DNA of 64,000 nt from Anaerolineales bacterium (GTDB lineage Bacteria > Chloroflexota > Anaerolineae > Anaerolineales > UBA6663). The notes below the pieces were generated by a model. The model was not told the origin of the DNA. It searched no databases and worked only from the letters and a program-made list of their open reading frames with translations. Positions 25,818 through 33,061 of this stretch are shown here, piece after piece. The position numbers and the translations under genes are program-made. Numbering within the stretch: position 1 is the first letter of the stretch; each line of letters starts with the position of its first letter. The DNA lies in NCBI GenBank assembly GCA_020850595.1, contig JADZEK010000054.1:62001-126000 (forward strand), given 5' to 3'.

Positions 25818-25851
25818 GGGGGCCGGTCAAGGTGCACCGGCCCCCATTGTA
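25818..25851 (-). promoter_or_regulatory. -10 element and 5'-leader hairpin of sthA
   Basis: On the minus strand TACAAT (25851-25846) precedes a perfect 10-bp inverted repeat, GGGGGCCGGT at 25818-25827 against 25836-25845, with an 8-base loop. The hairpin ends 18 bases before the ATG. Transcription from this -10 would begin inside the outer arm, so the element may be a DNA operator, a leader stem from an earlier start, or both. Confidence 0.45.
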
Positions 25852-25988
25852 GCGCAGGCTTGGGCTGGGCGAGATGCGGCGGCCGCCTGGTGTGCGCTCG
25901 TGGCGGTCTGAAATCAGGCAGGCCCAAAACGGAAGGCTGGGGCGGCAGAGTGCGCGGCCGGCCCCAGGGCAGCCACCCGGCAGATAAA

Positions 25989-26020
25989 CCGCCCAGGCAG
26001 CGGGCGGGCTGCCTGGGCGG
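25989..26020 (-). terminator. Intrinsic terminator of the glycyl radical operon
   Basis: CCGCCCAGGCAG (25989-26000) is exactly complementary to 26009-26020 with an 8-base loop. Read on the minus strand it follows the enzyme stop by about 30 bases and is followed by TTTATCTG. Confidence 0.75.
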
Positions 26021-26051
26021 CTTGAGCAACAACGAACAGCCGTCGGCCGGC

Positions 26052-28286
26052 TTAGGCCGGGTTTTCGGCCAAGATGCGGTCCACCACCAACTGGCGGAAC
26101 GCGGGCGACAGGCTGGCAAAGTACGCGCTGAAGCCGGTCACGCGCACCACCAGGTCAGGATACAGGCTGGGGTCGCGATGGGCGGCCAGCACCTTGTTGT
26201 GGTCCATCACATTCAGGTTGATCTGCGTGCCGCCCAGATCGAAGTGCGTGCGGATCAGGCTCGCCACCAGGTCTACCCCGCCCTCCTCGCGCGAGATCAT
26301 CGGGTCCAGCTCCATCTGCATCGGGGCCGGATTGCCGAAACCCGGCTGCACGCTCGCCACCGCCACCGCCATGGCAGTCGGGGCGCCGTCGCGGCGGAAA
26401 CCCGGCTGGGGGTTCGACCCGTGCGAGATCGGCTCACCAGCGCGGCGGCCGTTGGGGGTGGCGCCCACGTCCTTGCCCATGGGAATGGTGTTGGCCCACG
26501 AGAACAGCCCGGGGATCATCGTGTTGCCCGCCGGCGTGGGCTTCGCGGTCACCATGTCTGAGAACAACTTGGCAATGCGCACAGCGTAGCCGTCGGCCGG
26601 CGAGCCGCCGGAGCCGTAGCGCGGCGTCGAGTGCATCATCAGGCGGGCGCGTTCGCCATCCGGCCCGGCCCAGTTGTTGGCCAGATGCTGCTGCAAAGCC
26701 GCCCAGCTCAGGCGGCCTTCCTGCTCCAGGCGCTGCTCGATCGCCGCGAACGAGTCAGCCACCACCGCCAGCGCCGCGCCGTCTATGCCCAGGTTGGTGA
26801 ACTCCACGCCGTGGTGCGAGGCATCCACGCCGCGCTCCACCGGGCCGTAGCACAACAGGTCGAGCACCAGTTCGGGCAGCACTTCGTGCATGTGCTCCAC
26901 GTTGAAATCCATGCAGCGCGCGGTCACGTCCACGGCGCGCTGCAAGTGGCGCTCAAACCGGCGGAACAGTTCGGCGGTGCTCGGCTGCGCTTGTGGGTCG
27001 GCCAGCATGTCGGCCAGCGCCACCTCGAACACGCGCGCGAAGTTAATCTTCACGCAGTCGTTCATGGTGTACTCGCGGCCCGGCAGCGCCAGCCAGTGGC
27101 AGCCGCTATAGGCGCGCGCGCGCCCCAGCTCGGCCGGGTAGCCCCGCCGCTCAAACCCCTCCACCGTGCGGTCCACACCCAAGAACTTGGGATAGCCACA
27201 TTTGTCCTCGAACTGAATTTCGACGCTGCGCTTGAGCAGGTCGGGATCAACCGCCTCGCCCACACACACGCCCACGTTGGCCGGGATGCGCAGGCGGTGC
27301 CCGGCTTCCAACACCAGGAACGACACGCGATTGGTCACGTCGCGCCCCTCGGCGTCCGGCCCGCCCAACTGAATGTAGGCGGTGTCGCGTACCAGCAAGC
27401 ACGCCAGATAAAAGATGGCTTCTTCGTCATCCAGCAGGCCGGCCTCCACCTCGCGCTTGTAGTACGGCGCCAGCAGCACATCCAGCCGGCCCAGCGACCC
27501 GCTGCCGTTGTACATCCGGGCGATCGTCTGGTACCACAGAATCCACTGGCAGGCTTCGCGGAACGAGCGCGGCGCGTTGTCCACCAGCCACTCGTTCATC
27601 TCGGCAATGTCTTCCAGGTTGGCGCGCACCAGTTGGCGCGGCTCGGCGGCGGCCAGCGCGCGGGCGCGGGCGGCCGTGCGCTGCATCCAATCTTGCTGGC
27701 CGGTGATAATGGCTTCCAGCCCCGCGTAGAAGTCAGCCTTCTCCGCGCCGTGGCGCCTGGCGTGCCAGCGCACATCTTCCAGCAGCCCGCCCCAGCCCAG
27801 CTCCAGGCCGATTTGCAAGTCCTGGCAGAAGTGCTGCGGCGCGCCGATGCCGGGCACCAGCTTATACAGGTCAATATCCGCCTTAAACTCGTCTATCGGA
27901 AAGTCGGGGTTCCAGCCGATGCGGCGGTACGAGTTGAAGTTGACCATGTAGGCGCCGGCCAGCGCGCTGTTCGGGTCAACATAGGTGGGGTGGACGCGCA
28001 GCAGCCGCCCAAAGTTCTCGCCGCAGCCGCGCGGCCCAAAGAAGCCGCCGCTGGGATGGTTGGAGACCGGCTCGAAATCAGCCAGCAGGCAGTCCTTAAT
28101 CGGCATGCCCGACCCGCTAATCGCGTCTACCAGCCGGCGCTGCTCCGGCGGCGGCAAGATCAGCGCGTGGTCGTCGTGATCCATAGACCCGATCACGCGC
28201 TGCTTTTCATTGGTCTGCTCGGTCTTCGCGGCGCGCAGCGCGTCAATGCGTTCCGCATAAGTCCAGCTTGTCAGAGTGGCGTCCAT
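26052..28286 (-). CDS. Glycyl radical enzyme of unknown substrate (PFL/PflD superfamily)
   Basis: 744 residues. The radical loop near the C-terminus reads RVTGFSAYF (Gly718), and the thiyl-loop Cys is Cys396 in AYSGCHWLALPGREYTMND. True pyruvate formate-lyase has two adjacent Cys; dehydratase and decarboxylase members have C-x-E. Here it is C-x-W, with no acid at that place, so neither pyruvate cleavage nor diol dehydration can be assumed. Other conserved barrel blocks are GPRGCGENFGRLLRVHP, ARMYNGSGSLGRLD and PAPMQMELDP. AAGGAGA stands before the ATG at 28286. The activase gene lies 18 bases upstream in the same operon. I can assign the superfamily, not the reaction. Confidence 0.9.
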   Translation of the reverse strand: MDATLTSWTYAERIDALRAAKTEQTNEKQRVIGSMDHDDHALILPPPEQRRLVDAISGSGMPIKDCLLADFEPVSNHPSGGFFGPRGCGENFGRLLRVHPTYVDPNSALAGAYMVNFNSYRRIGWNPDFPIDEFKADIDLYKLVPGIGAPQHFCQDLQIGLELGWGGLLEDVRWHARRHGAEKADFYAGLEAIITGQQDWMQRTAARARALAAAEPRQLVRANLEDIAEMNEWLVDNAPRSFREACQWILWYQTIARMYNGSGSLGRLDVLLAPYYKREVEAGLLDDEEAIFYLACLLVRDTAYIQLGGPDAEGRDVTNRVSFLVLEAGHRLRIPANVGVCVGEAVDPDLLKRSVEIQFEDKCGYPKFLGVDRTVEGFERRGYPAELGRARAYSGCHWLALPGREYTMNDCVKINFARVFEVALADMLADPQAQPSTAELFRRFERHLQRAVDVTARCMDFNVEHMHEVLPELVLDLLCYGPVERGVDASHHGVEFTNLGIDGAALAVVADSFAAIEQRLEQEGRLSWAALQQHLANNWAGPDGERARLMMHSTPRYGSGGSPADGYAVRIAKLFSDMVTAKPTPAGNTMIPGLFSWANTIPMGKDVGATPNGRRAGEPISHGSNPQPGFRRDGAPTAMAVAVASVQPGFGNPAPMQMELDPMISREEGGVDLVASLIRTHFDLGGTQINLNVMDHNKVLAAHRDPSLYPDLVVRVTGFSAYFASLSPAFRQLVVDRILAENPA

Positions 28287-28304
28287 GGATTTCGTGCTTC
28301 TCCT

Positions 28305-29231
28305 TTATCGGCTCTTGGCCGCCACACCGGCGGCCCCGGCGGCGACGGCGAGGGAAGACATCCGGGCCTTATCGGGCGGGCGCAGGTGCGCCGCCTCGTA
28401 TGACAGGCCCAGACTGGTGTACTTGTCGGAGGCGAGTTGGTGAAACGGCAGCAACTCCAGCGACAGCCCGGCGCCGCCGTCGGCGCGCGTTTCGCCCAGT
28501 TCGCGCACGAACGCGCCGATTGCGCCAATTAAGTCACTGGTGTCATTCACCGTGGGAATCACGGGCACGCGGAAGATGATGGTTGCGCCCGTCGCGGCCA
28601 GCCGGCGGATGTTGGCGAGGATCAGGCGGTTCGAGACCCCGGTGGCGGCCCGGTGCTGCTCCGGGTCGAGGTGCTTGATGTCCACCATGAACAGGTCCAC
28701 CAGCGGCAGCGCGGCTTCCAGGTGCTTCCACAGCGTCTGCGTGGTCGTCTCCACCGCCGTGTGCAGGCCCGCCGCCCGGAAAGCCGCCAGCAGGTCGAGC
28801 GCGAATACCGGTTGGAGAAACGGCTCGCCGCCCGAGAGCGTCACGCCGCCGCCTGAGGTCTTCCCAAACGCCTTGTCGGCCAGCACCTCGGCCAGTACTT
28901 CGTCAGTCGTCATCTCGCGCCCGGCGATTTGGAGCGCGCCCGAGAAGCACTCCGGCACGCACGCGCCGCAGCGCTGACACAGGTCGCGCTGGTAGACGTG
29001 CCGGCCCGCGCCGTCCATGCTCTGCGCGCCGGTCGTGCACACGGCCACACAGGCCCCGCAATCAATGCAGCGCGATGGGTTAAACTGGATGTCAATCGCC
29101 GGCCGCAGCCCCTCGGGGTTGTGGCACCAAAAGCAGCGCAGCGGGCAGCCTTTGAGGAAAACCGTGGTGCGGATGCCGGGGCCGTCGTGGATCGAGAAGC
29201 GCTGGATATTGAAGACGACGCCCTTTGTCAC
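28305..29231 (-). CDS. Glycyl radical enzyme activating protein (radical SAM)
   Basis: 308 residues from a GTG at 29231. The radical SAM cluster is CPLRCFWC (C29, C33, C36). It is followed by an 8Fe ferredoxin insert, CIDCGACVAVC and CQRCGACVPEC (about 55-100), as in the activases of dehydratase-type enzymes and unlike the short PFL activase. TLSGGEPFLQPVFA is the SAM-site GGE. It would put the Gly radical on the enzyme encoded 18 bases downstream. The long activase type argues that the partner is not a canonical pyruvate formate-lyase. The upstream region 29232-29431 has TGAC-N4-GTCA at 29358-29369, a possible operator. Confidence 0.93.
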   Translation of the reverse strand: MTKGVVFNIQRFSIHDGPGIRTTVFLKGCPLRCFWCHNPEGLRPAIDIQFNPSRCIDCGACVAVCTTGAQSMDGAGRHVYQRDLCQRCGACVPECFSGALQIAGREMTTDEVLAEVLADKAFGKTSGGGVTLSGGEPFLQPVFALDLLAAFRAAGLHTAVETTTQTLWKHLEAALPLVDLFMVDIKHLDPEQHRAATGVSNRLILANIRRLAATGATIIFRVPVIPTVNDTSDLIGAIGAFVRELGETRADGGAGLSLELLPFHQLASDKYTSLGLSYEAAHLRPPDKARMSSLAVAAGAAGVAAKSR

Positions 29232-29431
29232 CGCTGCAATCCTGTCTCGCTGGGGGTGCTGAACCTGTGCCTGGCCCGATTAGCTGCACCCATGGCGCGG
29301 CCTCGGTCCAGGCCCGATCGCTATGATAATCCTAACATCCTCGAAATAGTCGAGTCAGTGACGAATGTCATACGAGCGATATGAAGATAATGACGCTCCG
29401 ATTGGTCGGTATCACTCGCTGCTATCGGCCC

Positions 29432-29460
29432 TTGACATGCTCGCCCAAACTTCATATACT
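29432..29460 (+). promoter_or_regulatory. Near-consensus sigma-70 promoter of the rhodanese leader
   Basis: TTGACA (29432-29437), 17 bases, TATACT (29455-29460). It is the best -35/-10 pair I found in the window. Predicted transcription start is about 29467, 250 bases before the rhodanese start codon and four bases before the leader ORF start. Confidence 0.85.
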
Positions 29461-29470
29461 GCCGCCTACA

Positions 29471-29584
29471 ATGCTGACGAACCAAGTCTGGATTCAGGCG
29501 TGCATGTGTATGTGTCCTACGCGAGGCGGTCTGCCCTCCGCGTGGCACGTTCACGGCCCGCGGACTTGGCCTACGGCGGCATAG
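29471..29584 (+). CDS. Cys/Met-rich 37-residue leader peptide
   Basis: An ATG at 29471, ten bases after TATACT, opens a 37-codon frame ending at TAG 29582-29584. Residues 10-16 are ACMCMCP, so three Cys and two Met codons alternate at 29501-29515 (TGC ATG TGT ATG TGT). No Shine-Dalgarno precedes it, consistent with a leaderless or near-leaderless start like others in this window. The peptide has no other recognisable feature. The Cys codons lie between the two arms of P1 and overlap the 5' arm of P2, so ribosome stalling there would change the fold. A leaderless poly-Cys ORF ahead of CysA-type rhodanese genes is a known attenuator layout in mycobacteria (from memory); its use here is inference. 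Confidence 0.55.
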   Translation: MLTNQVWIQACMCMCPTRGGLPSAWHVHGPRTWPTAA

Positions 29585-29666
29585 CTCGAGCCAGCCGTTT
29601 GGCCGGCCAGCCCCCTCGCCCCAACGCATGGCGTGAACGAGGGATTTCAACCACCGTTTTGTGAGC

Positions 29667-29697
29667 GGCCCGGGACGAACTCCCGGGCCTTTTGTTT
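29667..29697 (+). terminator. Intrinsic terminator inside the rhodanese leader
   Basis: GGCCCGGGA (29667-29675) pairs exactly with 29681-29689 across a CGAAC loop and is followed by TTTTGTTT. It stands between the leader and the rhodanese Shine-Dalgarno (AAGGAGG at 29703), with no stop of another gene just before it, so it should gate rhodanese transcription. Confidence 0.85.
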
Positions 29698-29716
29698 GCC
29701 TTAAGGAGGCAACGAC

Positions 29717-30568
29717 ATGAGTAACGATACCCAATACGCCAACCCCGAGGTGCTGGTCAGCACCGAGTGGGCGGCCCAGCACCTCACGGACCCCAGCGTC
29801 CGCCTGGTCGAGGTGGACGTGGACTCTAAAGCCTACGAAACCGGCCACATCGCCGGGGCCATAGGCTGGAACTGGCGCGTAGACACCCAGGACAACCTGC
29901 GCCGCAACATCCCTAGCCAGGCCCAACTCGAGGCCCTGCTTGGCAAGGCCGGCATCACCAACGCCACCACCGTCCTGTTCTACGGCGACAACAATAACTG
30001 GTTCGCCGCTTTCGCCCTGTGGCTGCTCAAGTATTACGGCCACGCCAACGCCAAGCTCATTAACGGCGGCCGCGCCAAGTGGATCGCCGAAGGCCGCGAC
30101 CTGACCGCCGACGTGCCCAGCTACCCGGCCACGACCTACAGCGCCCAGGCCCCGGCCCAAGAAATCCGCGCCCTGCGCGATCTGGTCCTCAGCAAGGTGC
30201 AGCAGCCCGAGGCCGTGCTGGTAGACGTGCGCTCGCCCAAGGAATACTCCGGCGAGCTGCTGGCCCCTGAAAACCTGCCACAGGAAGGCGCACAGCGCGG
30301 CGGCCACATCGCCGGCGCCAAGAACATCCCCTGGGCGCAGGCCGTGCGCGAAGACAGCACCTTCAAGAGCGCCGACGAACTCAAGGCGCTCTACGCCGGC
30401 AAGGGTGTCACCCCCGATAAGGAAATCATCGCTTACTGCCGCATCGGCGAGCGCTCGGCGCACACCTGGTTTGTGCTCAAGTACCTGCTCGGCTACCCCA
30501 ACGTCCGCAATTATGACGGCTCCTGGACGGAGTACGGCAGCCTGATTGACGTGCCGATCGAAAGGTAA
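29717..30568 (+). CDS. Thiosulfate sulfurtransferase (tandem rhodanese, CysA/SseA type)
   Basis: 283 residues with two rhodanese domains: the inactive N-domain (STEWAAQHLTDPSVRLVEVD) and the C-domain with the active loop AYCRIGERSAHTWFVL (Cys241). The CRIGERS loop and the final NYDGSWTEYGSL are those of mycobacterial CysA2/SseA-like enzymes. It moves a sulfane sulfur from thiosulfate or another donor to cyanide or a thiol acceptor. AAGGAGG lies seven bases before the ATG. Its leader carries a promoter, a Cys-Met leader ORF and a terminator, so expression is probably tuned to cysteine or methionine supply. A strong terminator follows. Confidence 0.94.
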   Translation: MSNDTQYANPEVLVSTEWAAQHLTDPSVRLVEVDVDSKAYETGHIAGAIGWNWRVDTQDNLRRNIPSQAQLEALLGKAGITNATTVLFYGDNNNWFAAFALWLLKYYGHANAKLINGGRAKWIAEGRDLTADVPSYPATTYSAQAPAQEIRALRDLVLSKVQQPEAVLVDVRSPKEYSGELLAPENLPQEGAQRGGHIAGAKNIPWAQAVREDSTFKSADELKALYAGKGVTPDKEIIAYCRIGERSAHTWFVLKYLLGYPNVRNYDGSWTEYGSLIDVPIER

Positions 30569-30582
30569 GCCCTCACGCAATG

Positions 30583-30620
30583 AACGGGCGGCCGGCGCTG
30601 TCGGACGCCGGCCGCCCGTT
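30583..30620 (+). terminator. Intrinsic terminator after the rhodanese gene
   Basis: AACGGGCGGCCGGCG (30583-30597) is exactly complementary to 30606-30620 with an 8-base loop. It is followed by GGTTGTTG, a weak U-rich tail. Confidence 0.75.
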
Positions 30621-30661
30621 GGTTGTTGCCGCAATGCCTCCACCGGCGAAAGTGGGTACGG

Positions 30662-30667
30662 TACAAT
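30662..30667 (+). promoter_or_regulatory. -10 element for a leaderless start of the sensor kinase
   Basis: TACAAT ends six bases before the in-frame GTG at 30674, the same spacing as at 10202 and 52661. No Shine-Dalgarno is present. An earlier ATG at 30623 would put the promoter inside the gene. Confidence 0.6.
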
Positions 30668-30673
30668 ACCAGC

Positions 30674-32299
30674 GTGGTTGAGCCGGCCGCTTCCCTGCAC
30701 GCCTCCGCCGTTATCACCAACCTGCGCGCCATCGCCCAGGCCCTGTCGGCCGCCTGGGACGTGGACACCACGCTCGACCTCATCGCCCGCCAGACCGCCC
30801 AGGTCATGCGCGTGGACTCGTGCTCCATCTACCTGTTGGAGCCGGAGGGCGACATGCTCTGGCTGCGCGCCTCCACCGGCCTGGCCCGCCAGGCCCTGGG
30901 CCGCACCGGCCTGCGGCGTGGCGAGGGTCTCACCGGCTGGGCGGCCCAGCACGGCGAACCCGCCGCCGCCCGCGATGCCCAGGCCGACCCGCGCTTCAAG
31001 CTCTTGCCGGAAGTGCGCGAGGGCAGCTTTCTTTCGCTGTTGGCCATGCCGCTCAAGAACCGCGGGCGTGTCATCGGCGCCATGAACATTCAGACGCGCG
31101 CCTTCCACGAGTTCACGGCCGATGAGGTCGAGTTGGCGGCCCTCATCAGCGACCTGGCCGCGGGCGCCATAGACCGCGCTCTGCTCTACGACCACATGAA
31201 CCGCCAAATTGGTGAACTAACCACGCTGGCCAAGGTCTCCGAGACCGTCAACTCGCCCATTTACCTGGACGAGATGCTCGACCTGGTGGTGGAAATGGCC
31301 GCCAAGGTCATGGGCGCGCCCGTCTGCGCGCTGCGCCTGATTGACGGAACCGGCGAGTTGTTGGTGCAGCGCTCGGTGAAGGCCACCGGCGTGAACTTCC
31401 ACGAGCGCCCGCCGCTGCGCATCGGCCAGGGTGTCACCGGCCGCGCCGTGTCTGAGAAGCGCCCGGTCACAGTGCTCGACATCCGCGCCGACCCCACTTA
31501 CCCTTCCCGCGCCCACGCGCGGGCCGAGGGCCTGGTATCCATGCTGTCCGTGCCGCTCATGGTGCGCGAGCGCGTCATCGGCGCGCTCAACTGCTACACG
31601 CTGGAGCCGCACCAGTTCAGCGAAGCGGAGGTGGCGCTCTTCTCCACCCTCGCCAACCAGACCGCGCTGGCGATTGAGAACGCCCAACTGGTGACCAACG
31701 CCGCCGTCGTGCGCGAGATGCACCATCGCATCAAGAACAACCTGCAAACCGTGGCCATGCTGCTGCGCATGCAGGCCGCCGACGGCTCGGGCCTCACCGC
31801 CCAAGACGTGCTAACGATCAGCGTCAACCGCGTGCTCAGCATCGCCGCCGTGCATGAGGTGCTGGCGCAGGAGGGCTTCCGGCTCGTCAACGTCAAGGAC
31901 GTCACCGAGCGCATCGCCGCCCTCGTGGCGCAGAACATGCTGCGGCCCGACCTGGCGGCCGAGATTGCCGTGGACGGCGAGCCCGTCATCCTGCCGTCGC
32001 GCGCGGCCACCTCGCTGGCGCTAGTCATCAACGAGCTGCTGCAGAACGCGCTGGAGCACGCCTTCGTCGGCCGCAGCGCCGGGCGGGTTAGCATTACGCT
32101 CGGCCAGGCGCGACAAGAAGTCGTCGTCACCGTCACCGACGACGGCGTCGGCCTGCCCGCCGAGCAGCCCGCCAGCCTGGGCTTGGAGATTGTCGCCACG
32201 CTGGTGCGCGATGACCTGCACGGGCGGCTCACCTTCACCAATACGGGCGCGGGCACGCAAGTGGTGGTGCGCCTGCCGCACACCACAGAGGCGGAGTAA
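30674..32299 (+). CDS. PdtaS/EutW-like sensor histidine kinase (GAF-GAF-HisKA_2-HATPase)
   Basis: 541 residues from the GTG at 30674. Two GAF domains (about 20-160 and 190-335) each have the FHEFTADEVELAALISDLA or FSEAEVALFSTLANQTALA end motif. The HisKA_2 helix EMHHRIKNNLQTVAMLLRMQ has the phospho-His at 351, and the ATPase domain shows INELLQNALEHAF, VTDDGVGLP and LGLEIVATLV. No membrane helix is seen, so it is a cytoplasmic sensor. The ANTAR response regulator begins three bases downstream. HisKA_2 kinases paired with ANTAR regulators control transcription antitermination, as in EutW/EutV and PdtaS/PdtaR. The GAF ligand is unknown. Confidence 0.92.
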   Translation: MVEPAASLHASAVITNLRAIAQALSAAWDVDTTLDLIARQTAQVMRVDSCSIYLLEPEGDMLWLRASTGLARQALGRTGLRRGEGLTGWAAQHGEPAAARDAQADPRFKLLPEVREGSFLSLLAMPLKNRGRVIGAMNIQTRAFHEFTADEVELAALISDLAAGAIDRALLYDHMNRQIGELTTLAKVSETVNSPIYLDEMLDLVVEMAAKVMGAPVCALRLIDGTGELLVQRSVKATGVNFHERPPLRIGQGVTGRAVSEKRPVTVLDIRADPTYPSRAHARAEGLVSMLSVPLMVRERVIGALNCYTLEPHQFSEAEVALFSTLANQTALAIENAQLVTNAAVVREMHHRIKNNLQTVAMLLRMQAADGSGLTAQDVLTISVNRVLSIAAVHEVLAQEGFRLVNVKDVTERIAALVAQNMLRPDLAAEIAVDGEPVILPSRAATSLALVINELLQNALEHAFVGRSAGRVSITLGQARQEVVVTVTDDGVGLPAEQPASLGLEIVATLVRDDLHGRLTFTNTGAGTQVVVRLPHTTEAE

Positions 32300-32302
32300 C
32301 CC

Positions 32303-32884
32303 ATGCGCCGGCTCAAAATCCTGGTGGCCGACGACGAAGCCATCATCCGCCTGGGGCTGCGCACCATGCTCGGCGCGCTGGGGCACGAGGCCGTGCTGGC
32401 CGCCAACGGCCGCGATGCGCTGCAACTCGCCCGCGCCACCCGCCCCGACCTGGCGCTGCTCGACATCCAGATGCCGCTGACCGACGGACTGGAAGCGGCC
32501 AAGGTACTGGCCCGCAAGCAGCCTATGCCTATCCTCATCCTGACCGCCTTCAGCCAGGCCGACCTGCTGGAGACCGCCGCCCAACTGCCCATCCAGGGTT
32601 ACCTGGTCAAACCAGTCAACGAGCGCGACCTAGCCGCCGCAATTGAAGTGGCCGTAGCGCGCTTCGACGAGGCCCAGGCCGCGGCCCACCAGATTGCCGA
32701 TCTGCGCGAGAGCCTGGAGACCCGCAAGCTGGTGGAGCGCGCCAAGGGCCGTCTGATGGAAGGCGGTCTGAGCGAGAACGACGCCTACTTGCGCCTCCAG
32801 CAGCGGGCGCGCGAGAACCGCCTGAGCCTGCGGCAGGCCGCCGAAGCCATCCTCAGCGGCTTTGAGCCCACGGCTGGCGCCTGA
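32303..32884 (+). CDS. ANTAR-domain response regulator (PdtaR/EutV-like antiterminator)
   Basis: 193 residues: receiver domain (1-120) with acidic pocket D10, D11 and phospho-Asp54 (LLDIQMPLTDG) and the Lys of YLVKPVNE. A linking helix leads to the ANTAR domain, TRKLVERAKGRLMEGGLSENDAYLRLQQRARENRLSLRQAAEAIL region (about 138-188). ANTAR domains bind tandem RNA hairpins and prevent intrinsic termination. The gene is coupled to the kinase (three-base gap, GGAG upstream). The LysE leader terminator 130 bases downstream and the glnA leader are natural places to look for a target. I could not find the paired hexaloops with A1/G4 in either. Confidence 0.93.
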   Translation: MRRLKILVADDEAIIRLGLRTMLGALGHEAVLAANGRDALQLARATRPDLALLDIQMPLTDGLEAAKVLARKQPMPILILTAFSQADLLETAAQLPIQGYLVKPVNERDLAAAIEVAVARFDEAQAAAHQIADLRESLETRKLVERAKGRLMEGGLSENDAYLRLQQRARENRLSLRQAAEAILSGFEPTAGA

Positions 32885-32930
32885 TCTAGCCCGGCCGCCA
32901 ACCCCGGGCCTGGCGCTGCAAAATTGGCAC

Positions 32931-32960
32931 TTGATTCACCAGACCTGTTTGTGTTATAGT
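32931..32960 (+). promoter_or_regulatory. Promoter of the LysE leader
   Basis: TTGATT (32931-32936), 18 bases, TATAGT (32955-32960), just downstream of the ANTAR gene. Predicted start near 32967, about 110 bases before the LysE ATG and 46 before the terminator hairpin. Confidence 0.55.
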
Positions 32961-33012
32961 TCACCAGTCGCCGCAGTTTGCGACACCTAACCAAATACTT
33001 CTACCGGCCACG

Positions 33013-33061
33013 ACGCCGAACAGCGCTGACAAGCGATGCGCTGCTCGGCGTTTCTTGTTTT
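33013..33061 (+). terminator. Intrinsic terminator in the LysE leader
   Basis: Arms 33013-33026 and 33038-33051 pair in 13 of 14 positions (one A/C mismatch) with an 11-base loop, followed by TTTCTTGTTTT. It ends 17 bases before the LysE ATG at 33079. It could end the kinase/ANTAR transcript, or a 95-nt RNA from the 32931 promoter, or act as an attenuator of lysE. Confidence 0.8.

Larger units (their letters stand above)
29467..29697 (+). ncRNA. Structured attenuator-like leader RNA upstream of the rhodanese gene
   Basis: The region from the predicted transcription start to the terminator is about 230 nt and folds extensively by eye. P1: 29482-29490 with 29561-29569 (9 bp, one G-U). P2: 29512-29516 plus 29519-29526 with 29535-29548. 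P3: 29573-29580 with 29590-29598 (bulged A). P4: 29613-29618 with 29638-29643, enclosing the ACGC/GCGU mini-hairpin. GUUCACG (29549-29555) is exactly complementary to CGUGAAC (29632-29638), giving a potential pseudoknot or switch. Known riboswitch signatures I checked (T-box, cobalamin) are absent. With the Cys/Met leader ORF it looks like a translation-sensing attenuator; a free-standing small RNA is the alternative. Confidence 0.6.

Noticed and set aside
26052..28286. Assignment as pyruvate formate-lyase (pflB)
   Set aside because: The double Cys of PFL is missing and the activase is of the long 8Fe type, so only a superfamily call was made.
29365..29664. A 99-codon plus-strand frame across the rhodanese leader
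   Set aside because: It starts upstream of the strong promoter and runs through -35, -10 and the leader structure. Composition is not protein-like.
29461..29720. Known riboswitch (cobalamin, T-box, SAM) or 6S RNA in the rhodanese leader
   Set aside because: AGTCTGGATTC at 29486 faintly resembles a B12 box, but the rest of the aptamer, the AGGGUGG T-box sequence and the 6S central-bubble layout are absent.
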